From positions 1 through 64,000 of the forward strand of contig CAZPIC010000012.1 of assembly GCA_964586835.1 (NCBI GenBank): a stretch of DNA of 64,000 nucleotides. The letters are read 5' to 3'. Source of the stretch: CAZLYF01 sp964586835. Lineage in GTDB: Bacteria > Bacillota > Clostridia > Christensenellales > Aristaeellaceae. The translations under genes were made by a program, and so were the position numbers. Below the pieces are notes generated by a model that saw only the letters and a program-made list of their open reading frames with translations, was not told the origin of the DNA and did not search any database. Shown here piece after piece: positions 7,735 through 15,510 of this stretch; position 1 is the first letter of the stretch, and every line of letters starts with the position of its first letter.

Positions 7735-9516
7735 ATGCGCGACTACCGACAGGCCGCCAGGGACTTCATCGAAAACGAAAAGGAGTTCCATCTGGGCGCG
7801 ATCCCCACCGAGCAGTCCAACCCCCTTACACGGGGGCTGTCCTCCATTATCCTGCGCGATACGGCAGAGGGGATCAAAACCATCCTATCGGCGGACAGAT
7901 CCATCCCGGAAACCTCGGCTCGCTGCTTTGAAAGCGACGTCTTCAGGCGGCTGACAGCGGACATCCGTCGCTGCGTGGAGGAACGGCGCCGGTTTGTGTT
8001 TTCCTCCGTGGGGGCATCCGGTCGGATGGCGCTGCAGCTTGACTCTACCTGGCGCAGGTTCTGGCAGGAGCTGATCACTAAGCTTCCGCATCGCGCACGG
8101 GAGTTCGTTGATATCGCCGGGTGTTCGGACAGCTTTATGACCGGAGGAGACCGGGCCTGTGTGCGCTCGGTGGAAAACTTCGAGGATTACCTGTCCTTCG
8201 GCGCCCGCCAGACGGTGGACGCGGGTATCTCCCGGGGTGATGTGCTCATCGTGTTGGCAGAGTGCGGCCTGTCTTCCAGCACCATCGGGTCCGCCCTCCA
8301 AGGCGACGAGATGGGCATCTCCACCTATTATCTCTACTGCAACCCAAAGGAACTGCTCTGCCAGCATCTGGAGCGCGCGCGCAGGGTGTTTTCCCGGGAA
8401 CAGATCGTCTTCATCCCCCTGTTCGTCGGCAGTATGGCCGTGGCAGGTTCCACGCGTATGCAGGTGACCACGGTGGAACTCCTTGTTGCCGGTGCGGCGC
8501 TGGAGCTGGCAGCCTGGTCGTGGCTGGAGGATCACCTCAGCCCGGAGGAACTGAGCGCTGTGGGCGCAGGGGTGCTGGAGCCCGGGGAGTATGCCCGGGG
8601 GTTTCAGGATCTGCTGACACAGCTGGCTAGCGGAGAGGCGCTGGCCGGCCTTGCCAGAGCCGTGGATTTTGAGGCCGAAACCTACACCCATAGCGGGCTT
8701 GTCACCTACCTCACCCACGACTACCTGCAGGACATCCTGACCGATACCACCGAGCGGCAGCCCACCTTCACCCTGCCACCGTTTCGGCGCACGGACGAGC
8801 CTATGGGCCCGGTCTCCTGGGCTTATGCCAAAGATCCGCTGTATCCGGCCTCCGTCGCCTGGCAGCATATCATCAGGCGGCCACTGAAGGGGCTGGACTG
8901 GACGCGTGAAGATTATGTCCGGATGAACGCCGCACAGAGCATCGTTGACAACCCGCCTGCAGTGGGGTCCGACCAGCTTCTCTTCTATGACCTGGGCAAC
9001 AGTGACGATCCTTCACGCTATTGCCGATCCCCTTCACAGCTGGTGCTCGTGGATGTGGACGGGCGCAGCGCCCGTGACGGCAGTGTGGCGTGGTATAGGG
9101 AGCAACGCCCCAAGTTTGACGGGGGCCTGGTTCTGCGCCTGGGCGACATACCGGACAAGCGCATTGACGAAGACGAGCTGCGCGTCCCCGTACAACTTCC
9201 GCATACCCTGATGGATCTGCTGCCACACCTGATGGTCAAGCTGGCATTCAATCTTCTGTCCACCGCGACGATGGCAAAGATGGGTCGCGTATGGAGCAAC
9301 TGGATGATCCAGGTGCTGCCCACCAACAAGAAACTCATCGACCGCTCCACCCGCATCATCGCGGAGCTGGCCCACATTCCCTACGAGCAGGCCTGCGAGG
9401 AGTTTTTTAAAAGCTTTCTCGGCCGTCCCAAGGACCAGGAGTACCGTGAGAGCTATGTCGTGGAAACGCTGCGTCGGCTGCAGGTGGACTCGGACCCAAC
9501 AGAGGAACGCTATTGA
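7735..9516 (+). CDS. Large double-SIS protein related to MurNAc-6-P etherase (MurQ) and GCKR
   Basis: A 593-residue protein, twice the size of MurQ (about 300). The MurQ-like TEQSNPLT...LS motif is at residues 25-36 and a GASGR phosphosugar loop at 93-97. A MurQ-type tail, LLSTATMAKMGRVWSNWM followed by PTNKKLIDRS, is around residues 508-540. The ASEC segment that carries a catalytic glutamate in MurQ reads LDSTW here, as in the non-catalytic eukaryotic glucokinase regulator GCKR. Two SIS domains are therefore inferred. It may bind or isomerise a MurNAc-6-P-like ligand, act as a sensor, or use different catalytic residues. ATG 7735 follows AAGAAGG at good spacing; the GTG at 7726 overlaps that site. 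Its end overlaps the convergent NamZ gene by seven bases. Confidence 0.75.
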   Translation: MRDYRQAARDFIENEKEFHLGAIPTEQSNPLTRGLSSIILRDTAEGIKTILSADRSIPETSARCFESDVFRRLTADIRRCVEERRRFVFSSVGASGRMALQLDSTWRRFWQELITKLPHRAREFVDIAGCSDSFMTGGDRACVRSVENFEDYLSFGARQTVDAGISRGDVLIVLAECGLSSSTIGSALQGDEMGISTYYLYCNPKELLCQHLERARRVFSREQIVFIPLFVGSMAVAGSTRMQVTTVELLVAGAALELAAWSWLEDHLSPEELSAVGAGVLEPGEYARGFQDLLTQLASGEALAGLARAVDFEAETYTHSGLVTYLTHDYLQDILTDTTERQPTFTLPPFRRTDEPMGPVSWAYAKDPLYPASVAWQHIIRRPLKGLDWTREDYVRMNAAQSIVDNPPAVGSDQLLFYDLGNSDDPSRYCRSPSQLVLVDVDGRSARDGSVAWYREQRPKFDGGLVLRLGDIPDKRIDEDELRVPVQLPHTLMDLLPHLMVKLAFNLLSTATMAKMGRVWSNWMIQVLPTNKKLIDRSTRIIAELAHIPYEQACEEFFKSFLGRPKDQEYRESYVVETLRRLQVDSDPTEERY

Positions 9517-10658
9517 TACAGCCAGTGCTTTCGGGTTTCTTCCCGCCACGTGGCAACCTGCGGGGCGTGCTGTCTGACCAGGCCTTCCGCATCCAGGCGG
9601 CCCAGGCGGTAATCGTCCGTCCCAAGCAGCCTGTCGATGGTCTTAAACCCTGCGTCCTCCCCGCCGGTGAAGCTTAACTCGTCCGGATGCGCCTCCCGCA
9701 CGGCGTCCAGCAGGTACAAGCCTGCTGCGAATGGACTGGCCAAATAGGGATTCGTCAGGTGTACCTGCACGCCCGCACACTGGCGGCCTGCGTGCTTATC
9801 GGAACCCGGTGTGAAAAAGGCACGACGAAAGACAAAACCCGGAAGATCCAGGGCGTTCATGCGTTTTTCAAGCCTGGCCGCATCGATGAAGGGTGCGCCC
9901 ATCATCTCAAAAGGCAGGGCGGTGCCGCGGCCTTCAGACAGATTGGTTCCTTCAAAGACGCAGGTCCCGGTATAGACCCGTATGGCATGGAGCGTCGCGC
10001 AGTTGGGTGAAGGCGGCACCAGGACAAGACCCGTCTCATCATACAGCATATGCCTGCGCCATCCCAGCAGCGGCACAACCCTGAGGTCCAGATCCAGTTT
10101 CAGGTACTCCCGGATCCATAGCGCGTATTCACCGATGGTCAGGGCGTAGCGCGTAGGCATCGCGAACTCGCCCACGAAGGAACGCACGCGCTCGTCCAGC
10201 AAAGAACCCTGCACCAGCTCCCCTCCCAGAGGGTTGGGTCTGTCGAGCACCACCACCGCCTTGTGGGCCCTGGCGCAATCCTCCATGGCAAGGGACAGCG
10301 AGTATAGATAGGTGTAGAAGCGCGCCCCCACATCCTGCATGTCAAATACAAACACATCAAACTCGGGCAGCGATTCGGCAGGCAAGTGATGCGATGCGCC
10401 ATAACAGCTGTAGACCCTGACCCCTGTTTCAGGATCGAGGCTGGAGGGCACTGCCTGTCCGGCCTGGACACTGCCGCGCAGGCCGTGCTCACAGGCAAAC
10501 AGGGCGGAGACCCTGTACCTGTGATGGAGGATGTCCACTGTAGGCCGCAGGCGCGCGTCCACACCGGTCTGGTTGCTCATCAGACCCAGCCTCTTCCCGC
10601 GCAGCAGGTGATCCACCGCGTCCAGGTTGTCAATGCCGACCAGCGTACCCTTCCTCAT
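9510..10658 (-). CDS. namZ: Exo-beta-N-acetylmuramidase NamZ-like protein (DUF1343, YbbC)
   Basis: A 382-residue DUF1343 protein. The founding member, Bacillus NamZ/YbbC, releases terminal MurNAc from peptidoglycan fragments. Conserved blocks are visible in order: GLMSNQTGVD near residue 27, FACEHGLRG (55-62), FDMQDVGARFYTY (105-117), VLDRPNPLGG (about 137-146), VPPSPNC and FEGTNLSEGRGT (235-246). Unlike the Bacillus enzyme no secretion signal is evident, so it may act on imported fragments in the cytoplasm. The start at ATG 10658 is preceded by GGGAGAC; a longer reading would add residues unlike the family. It is the last gene of a minus-strand trio with a PIG-L-type protein and a tandem GNAT. 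Confidence 0.9.
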   Translation of the reverse strand: MRKGTLVGIDNLDAVDHLLRGKRLGLMSNQTGVDARLRPTVDILHHRYRVSALFACEHGLRGSVQAGQAVPSSLDPETGVRVYSCYGASHHLPAESLPEFDVFVFDMQDVGARFYTYLYSLSLAMEDCARAHKAVVVLDRPNPLGGELVQGSLLDERVRSFVGEFAMPTRYALTIGEYALWIREYLKLDLDLRVVPLLGWRRHMLYDETGLVLVPPSPNCATLHAIRVYTGTCVFEGTNLSEGRGTALPFEMMGAPFIDAARLEKRMNALDLPGFVFRRAFFTPGSDKHAGRQCAGVQVHLTNPYLASPFAAGLYLLDAVREAHPDELSFTGGEDAGFKTIDRLLGTDDYRLGRLDAEGLVRQHAPQVATWREETRKHWLYQ

Positions 10659-10668
10659 CGCTGTCTCC

Positions 10669-11367
10669 CTATACCATGTCCACCACACGCCTTGCGTGCT
10701 CGTCCATCCCAAACGCGGTTGCATAGTCTGTTTTGATCAGAGCCCCTCGCATGCGGGCAAGCCCCTCATAGTACTGCAGATACCGAAAATCCTTGGAGCC
10801 CTCAGTCAGGTACAGCCTGCGGACGGCGTCTTTCCACAGCGGAAAGGCTTCCGTCACGTCAAAGTACGCATAGGGTTCAAAGCCCTCGCTGTCCTCCCAG
10901 TTTTCTGCGTACAGGCAGCGGCGAATCGGCGCGGGCGGCAGTGGGCGTTCAAACGAGGACAGGGACGCGAAGAAGACGGCCTCCGTAGCCAGGCGGCTCG
11001 CAGCGACGTGGTCCTTGTGCATGGAGTGTTTCCAGTGGCACAGCACGAGAGAAGCCCGGACCTTTCGCATGACGTCCGAAATCCTGATGGCCAGCGCCTG
11101 CCCGTGTTCAAGTTCCCCATCGGGGATGTCCAACACCAGGCTTTCCCCACCCAGCATCTGTGCGAACTGACCCGCTGCGTCGATGTTCTGGCGTCTGAAA
11201 TCCTCACTGCTCATCCCCTTTGGAGCGCCGCGTTCGCCTGCCGTCAAATCCAGCGTCACGATGTGGTCACCCTGAAGGGCGCAGCGGGCCAGAAGCAAGC
11301 CGCAGGTCAGCTGCGCGTCACCCGTGTGCGCGCCCACAGCCATAACGGTGCGTTTGTCTGTGTTCAT
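10669..11367 (-). CDS. PIG-L/LmbE-family protein with altered AHPDD motif
   Basis: A 232-residue member of the LmbE/PIG-L fold, whose enzymes are zinc-dependent N-deacetylases of GlcNAc-type sugars. The usual AHPDDxE motif reads AHTGDAQ (residues 13-19). The zinc-ligand His14 and Asp17 are kept, but the Asp that serves as general base is Gly16 and the final Glu is Gln. The second zinc-ligand motif HKDH (117-120) is intact. Either the enzyme uses another base or the reaction differs. It starts within the stop of the upstream GNAT gene (ATGA) and is followed 10 bases later by namZ. The context suggests a substrate derived from GlcNAc or MurNAc. Confidence 0.8.
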   Translation of the reverse strand: MNTDKRTVMAVGAHTGDAQLTCGLLLARCALQGDHIVTLDLTAGERGAPKGMSSEDFRRQNIDAAGQFAQMLGGESLVLDIPDGELEHGQALAIRISDVMRKVRASLVLCHWKHSMHKDHVAASRLATEAVFFASLSSFERPLPPAPIRRCLYAENWEDSEGFEPYAYFDVTEAFPLWKDAVRRLYLTEGSKDFRYLQYYEGLARMRGALIKTDYATAFGMDEHARRVVDMV

Positions 11368-12368
11368 GGTTCTTTCTCCAGCGGCTTGTCCATGATGGAA
11401 AACTGCCGCACGACCCTAAATCCTGTCCGAAGATACAGCCGCTGAGCGTGGCCTTCCGCACCGGTGAACAGGGTGGAATACAGGGCGCCTACGCGGAGGA
11501 ACTGTTCCATCAGGTCGCTGAACAGCACCGAAGCGATGCCCCGCCTTTCGTACAGGGGATCCGTACAGATGCCGCTAAACCAGCCCCTGCCATTTTCATG
11601 CCTGTCCACCGGGCCGGCAAAGGCGACGATATGCCCGGGCACGGTGGCAGCCAGGATGGCCCGCGGTCGGGGCGAACCAAGCTCGTCGCCAAGCACCCTG
11701 CGCCAGTACTCACTGCCCACGCGGTCGCACATGCCGTCATACTCGTATCGCAGCGCAGGGTCATAGACCCCGGCTGTGATGCCTTGTCTGCTAAGTTCCC
11801 TGCGTTTCCTTTCAGTATCCGGTGATTTACAAAAATCCCTCAGGTTCAGGTACATGGCCACCACACGCCCCCTTGGGATAAAGCCGCGCTGCAGCAGGAA
11901 GAGATACGCCAGGCCTTTCTCATCAACACCCGGCGCGTTGTTGTGTTCATGCCCCGGCGTGCCGGGGATGGTCCAGTCCAGGTTGATGGGGTTGAGGCTG
12001 GACACGGCCAGCGTCCGCTTGCCCAGGGAACGGAAGGCCGCCTCCAGCCCCGCCAGCAGCGCGCTTCCGACGCCGCGGCGGCGGGCTTCCCTGTCTACCA
12101 GCAGCATCGTGAGGTACCCGGGCGTGTTCTCCTCTGTCTGGCCTGGCAGGAAAGCCTGCGGGCGACACCCCGCAATGAACCCGATTGTCCGGCCCTCCTC
12201 CTGCGCGACGAACAGCAAGGCCTTTTCGCTGTGTGGACTGCTGAGAAATTTGTCACAGAAATACCCCTTCGTCAGCCTGCGCTGGAGCATCTCCCCGCTT
12301 GCGACAGAGTCGTTCCACAGGCGCAGGATATCAGGCAGGTGCCCCTCGTCAAACGGACATATCTCCAT
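11364..12368 (-). CDS. Tandem GNAT acetyltransferase (two GNAT domains)
   Basis: A 334-residue protein with two acetyltransferase domains. The first has the acetyl-CoA loop DREARRRGVGSALL (about residues 100-113) and the second TDPLYERRGIASVLF (about 272-286), followed by HAQRLYLRTGFR. The start at ATG 12368 follows AAGGAGAGG. A longer upstream reading is open but lacks domain similarity. The last codons overlap the PIG-L-type gene by ATGA. Substrate unknown; the pairing of an acetyltransferase with a deacetylase-fold protein suggests amino-sugar acyl editing. Confidence 0.8.
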   Translation of the reverse strand: MEICPFDEGHLPDILRLWNDSVASGEMLQRRLTKGYFCDKFLSSPHSEKALLFVAQEEGRTIGFIAGCRPQAFLPGQTEENTPGYLTMLLVDREARRRGVGSALLAGLEAAFRSLGKRTLAVSSLNPINLDWTIPGTPGHEHNNAPGVDEKGLAYLFLLQRGFIPRGRVVAMYLNLRDFCKSPDTERKRRELSRQGITAGVYDPALRYEYDGMCDRVGSEYWRRVLGDELGSPRPRAILAATVPGHIVAFAGPVDRHENGRGWFSGICTDPLYERRGIASVLFSDLMEQFLRVGALYSTLFTGAEGHAQRLYLRTGFRVVRQFSIMDKPLEKEP

Positions 12369-13041
12369 CAGGCGCCTCTCCTTCCCACCCCTTCTCTTCA
12401 TCGGCCGGATAGCCGCAAACAGAGGCATCGCCTGGCCATTTAGCAAGGAGCTCAAGCGCCGGAAAGACCGGCAGGGATCTGCACAGCAAGGCTTCAGCAG
12501 AAAGTCCTCCTCCGTGGGAATGCCTGTCCGGAAGGGGCAGGCAGCGCTCACACAGAGCGAGGCTTTCCTTCCGCTGCGTTTCGCTCAGCCAGTGAGACCT
12601 GCGGTCCAGGGTTCCGAGGAATACCCGGTCCCGAAACCCGCTGGACTCCGCATCACCCTGATCACTGCCGCGGAAGACCTTTCGGACGCAGGCCTTCAGC
12701 ACCGCGCCGGGCAGAGGGGACAGGACCTTCGGGACCGTGCAACTGCCCTCACCTGAGGGTTAAACACTGCCCCCATTCTGGCAGGCCTTGCGGATCCTTC
12801 CTCTTGCGCCATGGCTGGTAGCGACCTGGTCGCTGATGGCATGGCTGCGTCCGCGTCCGGTCCCTTTGCTGCCGCGCATGTTCATCAGGCTGGGAGGGCC
12901 GCCATGCCCGTTGTCGATGCCGGTCTGTTCCTCATGGATCGTCGGATCCACCGGCAGCCTGTCCCTGACCTCATCCACCCTTGATCTCGCTCAGTGTCAG
13001 GCGCTGATGCCATGGCAAGAGGAAAGACGCCTTCCAGGGGA
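12369..13041. other. Gene-free interval
   Basis: About 670 bases with no reading frame that I can match to a family. Short open frames exist on both strands but show no ribosome binding site, no coherent motif and shadow-like composition. It may hold the promoter of the tandem GNAT operon, which I could not place with confidence. Confidence 0.5.
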
Positions 13042-13737
13042 TCACGCGCAGCGGACACCCCTCTCTCCCGCCGCCCAGGTGCCGGCGCCCATCAGGACAT
13101 AGAGAAGCGCGGTGGCGCTGATGACACTGAATCCGTGAATCGTTGGCAACCACGCATTGACCAGCAGAGCCACCACCACCCCGAATAGAAACCCCAGCAT
13201 GCAGGCCAGGTGAAACAGAAAAAGATGACGGTCATGGCTCTTCTCCGTCCCCCCGAGCAGCATCCGGCCAAACGCCGCACCACAGTCCGTCAGGTGTCCG
13301 GTCATATGGGTGGTGCGGGTCAGCACACCACGGTAACGGATCGCCAGGCCATTATGGGCGCCCAGGACGAAAGCCAGCGAGGCAGCCTGCACAAACCGCG
13401 GAAGCTGCAGGACCTCCGCCAGCAACAGCAACCCGCCACAGCCCAGCAACACCCTGCCACAGCGCTTCCACTGGCAGGCTGTATGCTTTGGAAAAGCCAG
13501 CCCTGATAGCGTCGCCCCCACAAAAAAGCAGCAGAGCACCCCCATTAAAAACAGCAGGGTTTTCAGTTCCCCCTCAAAGATCGCCATGCCCATCTGGGTT
13601 AGATTTCCAGTAAAGTGCGACAACGTCTGTCCGTAGCGCAGCAAACCGCCGGCGTTTAGCATCCCTGCCAGGACCACCATCATAAAAATCCACGGGGCAT
13701 GGATCCCTTTTTTGCCCACTGGGATCTGCGTGCTCAT
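13042..13737 (-). CDS. YoaK/DUF1275 family membrane protein
   Basis: A 231-residue protein with about six hydrophobic segments. The DUF1275 hallmarks are SHFTGNLTQMG near residue 40, AFVLGAHNGLAIRY and THMTGHLTDCG. Members are small integral membrane proteins of unknown role. It stands alone on the minus strand with an AGAGAGGA site before ATG 13737. The relation to neighbours is not evident. Confidence 0.85.
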   Translation of the reverse strand: MSTQIPVGKKGIHAPWIFMMVVLAGMLNAGGLLRYGQTLSHFTGNLTQMGMAIFEGELKTLLFLMGVLCCFFVGATLSGLAFPKHTACQWKRCGRVLLGCGGLLLLAEVLQLPRFVQAASLAFVLGAHNGLAIRYRGVLTRTTHMTGHLTDCGAAFGRMLLGGTEKSHDRHLFLFHLACMLGFLFGVVVALLVNAWLPTIHGFSVISATALLYVLMGAGTWAAGERGVRCA

Positions 13738-14081
13738 CCTGCGGTCCTCTCTCTGCTAGACAGGCGTCCGGCGCCTATCCTGGCGCTGCATGCCAACTGA
13801 CAGCCAAACCCGGTCTATACAGGCCTGGCTGTGCGTACGATTCCTCTTCTGACATCCAGTGTACCATGACGGTCCACACCCCGCCATGGGCGATCTTCAA
13901 GGGCTCTTACAGCGATCTGTCTTCCTATGCCCCTGTCTTCAGCCCCACGCATATGAAACCCCTTCTGATACCAAAAGGCTTACAGCCGGTGCAAACGCTG
14001 TGGCAGCTTCTGTGCCCCCAGCCTTCGTTCCTCCAGAACCTATCGCACGGACTTCCCGTACAGCACCCAGAGCAGTTCGGC
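13738..14081. other. Gene-free interval
   Basis: About 345 bases between the DUF1275 gene and the end of the oxidoreductase gene. Small open frames on the plus strand have no family resemblance and no ribosome binding site. I see nothing clear in it. Confidence 0.5.
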
Positions 14082-15350
14082 TTATATGCCTGCGTCCGCC
14101 ATCAAGGAGTTTCTGTAGGCGTTCATCTCCACCACGCGTGACTCCGTCCTGGACAGCTCTGCCGCGCCTGCCATGAAATGGCTTTCCACCGACAGGGCGA
14201 TGGAGGTGGGAGGCTCATAGCTGTCCGAGTCGAGCATGTCTAAAAACGCTTGGACCAGCCCCAGGTCGCCCCCCGAATGCTCGCCGGCGGATACCCTGGG
14301 GTGGATGACTTCCCTGAGCTGCTTTCCGCTTTGGGTGGAGGGAAAGGGCGCCACGCTGATGACATTGTCGAATTCGCTCGCGTTGATTTCGGCATGCTCG
14401 CACATGATCTTCATGGTACGGGAGATGCGGCTTGTAAAGGCGCTCAGGTTGAAGGAAGCGGTTGCGCCGTTTTCAAATTCGATCGAGGCCACCTGGTGGT
14501 CGCAGACATCATTGTCGCAGCGGTAGACACAGCGTCCGTAGGGTCCGGTGCGAAAGGCCTCCATCAAACCTTCCTCGGTCTGATCCATGGTGAGCGCAGT
14601 GGCGGGCCACTCCCCCATGGCAGGCAGGTACACCTTGCGCACGTCATAGCGGCACCCGGCGGCAACCCCACAATCCAGGCAGCGTGCGGCACTCCCCGCA
14701 GGCGCGTTCTCCTCCCGAAAAAAACTGAGCCCTCCAAAGGAGGCAAGCCTCCTGGCACGGCTGCCCGCGTACCAGGCCAACAGGTCCATATCGTGGCAGG
14801 ATTTCTGGATGATGATCGGGCTGGAGCGCTCGCTGTTGCTCCAGTTCCCCCGGACAAAGGAATGCGCCATGTGAAAGTTGCCGATGTTCTCGTTGTGCTG
14901 GATGTCCACAGGCTGGCCATACGTACCGGATGACACAAGCCTGTGTACCTCTCTGAAAAAGGGCGAATAGCGCAGCACATGGCAGACCAGCACCCGTCGC
15001 CCTGTATCCGTCGCTTTTCTAAGGATACGCATGCACTCCCACGGAAAAGGGGAGATGGGTTTTTCAAGCAGAAGATCACAGCCCGCATCCAGGGCCATCA
15101 TCACCTGCGCATAGTGGTCGCGGTCCTGGCTGGCAATGATGGCAGCCTCGCCCGGACTACCCCTTTCAAACAAGTCCTCTGCCCGTTCAAACGCCAGGTG
15201 GTCTGGAACGCCAAAGGCCTCCTGGGCTGCCTTTCGCCGGCCGGCATGGGGTTCGGCCACAGCGACGATCTGTGCGCGCCCAGCCTCCAGAGCTGTCCGT
15301 GAATACATCATGCCGCGCAGGCCAGCCCCTATCAGGATGATTCGATGCAT
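14082..15350 (-). CDS. Gfo/Idh/MocA-family oxidoreductase
   Basis: A 422-residue NAD(P)-dependent sugar or polyol dehydrogenase. The N-terminal Rossmann motif is IILIGAGLRGMMYSR (residues 3-17). The conserved EKPIS motif with the cofactor- and substrate-contacting Lys follows at LLLEKPISPF near residue 95. A C-terminal alpha/beta domain carries a cluster of cysteines (AARCLDCGVAAGCRYD) that could bind a metal. An AAGGAGGATC site precedes ATG 15350. It is transcribed in the same direction as, and downstream of, the isomerase-like gene, so the two may act on one sugar. Confidence 0.88.
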   Translation of the reverse strand: MHRIILIGAGLRGMMYSRTALEAGRAQIVAVAEPHAGRRKAAQEAFGVPDHLAFERAEDLFERGSPGEAAIIASQDRDHYAQVMMALDAGCDLLLEKPISPFPWECMRILRKATDTGRRVLVCHVLRYSPFFREVHRLVSSGTYGQPVDIQHNENIGNFHMAHSFVRGNWSNSERSSPIIIQKSCHDMDLLAWYAGSRARRLASFGGLSFFREENAPAGSAARCLDCGVAAGCRYDVRKVYLPAMGEWPATALTMDQTEEGLMEAFRTGPYGRCVYRCDNDVCDHQVASIEFENGATASFNLSAFTSRISRTMKIMCEHAEINASEFDNVISVAPFPSTQSGKQLREVIHPRVSAGEHSGGDLGLVQAFLDMLDSDSYEPPTSIALSVESHFMAGAAELSRTESRVVEMNAYRNSLMADAGI

Positions 15351-15510
15351 CTGCTCTGATCCTCCTTCGATGGATGAAAACTATACCGTCAAGCTCTTTT
15401 CGCGCTCAGGCCTCCGGCAAGCGCCTGCTCTCTGCCTTATCGGATGATCTCTGACATGGTCGCTGCTTCGTCTGCGCCTGTCCGCAGCATGGCTAAAAAT
15501 TGCCAAAGAC

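Noticed and set aside
7885..8868. Minus-strand frame of 327 residues opposite the double-SIS gene
   Set aside because: Composition is shadow-like (many Gly, His, Gln, Arg) with no motif; the plus strand carries clear MurQ-type motifs.
12369..13041. Short frames suggestive of a decayed transposase
   Set aside because: No stretch matched a transposase block that I could name, so no mobile element is claimed.
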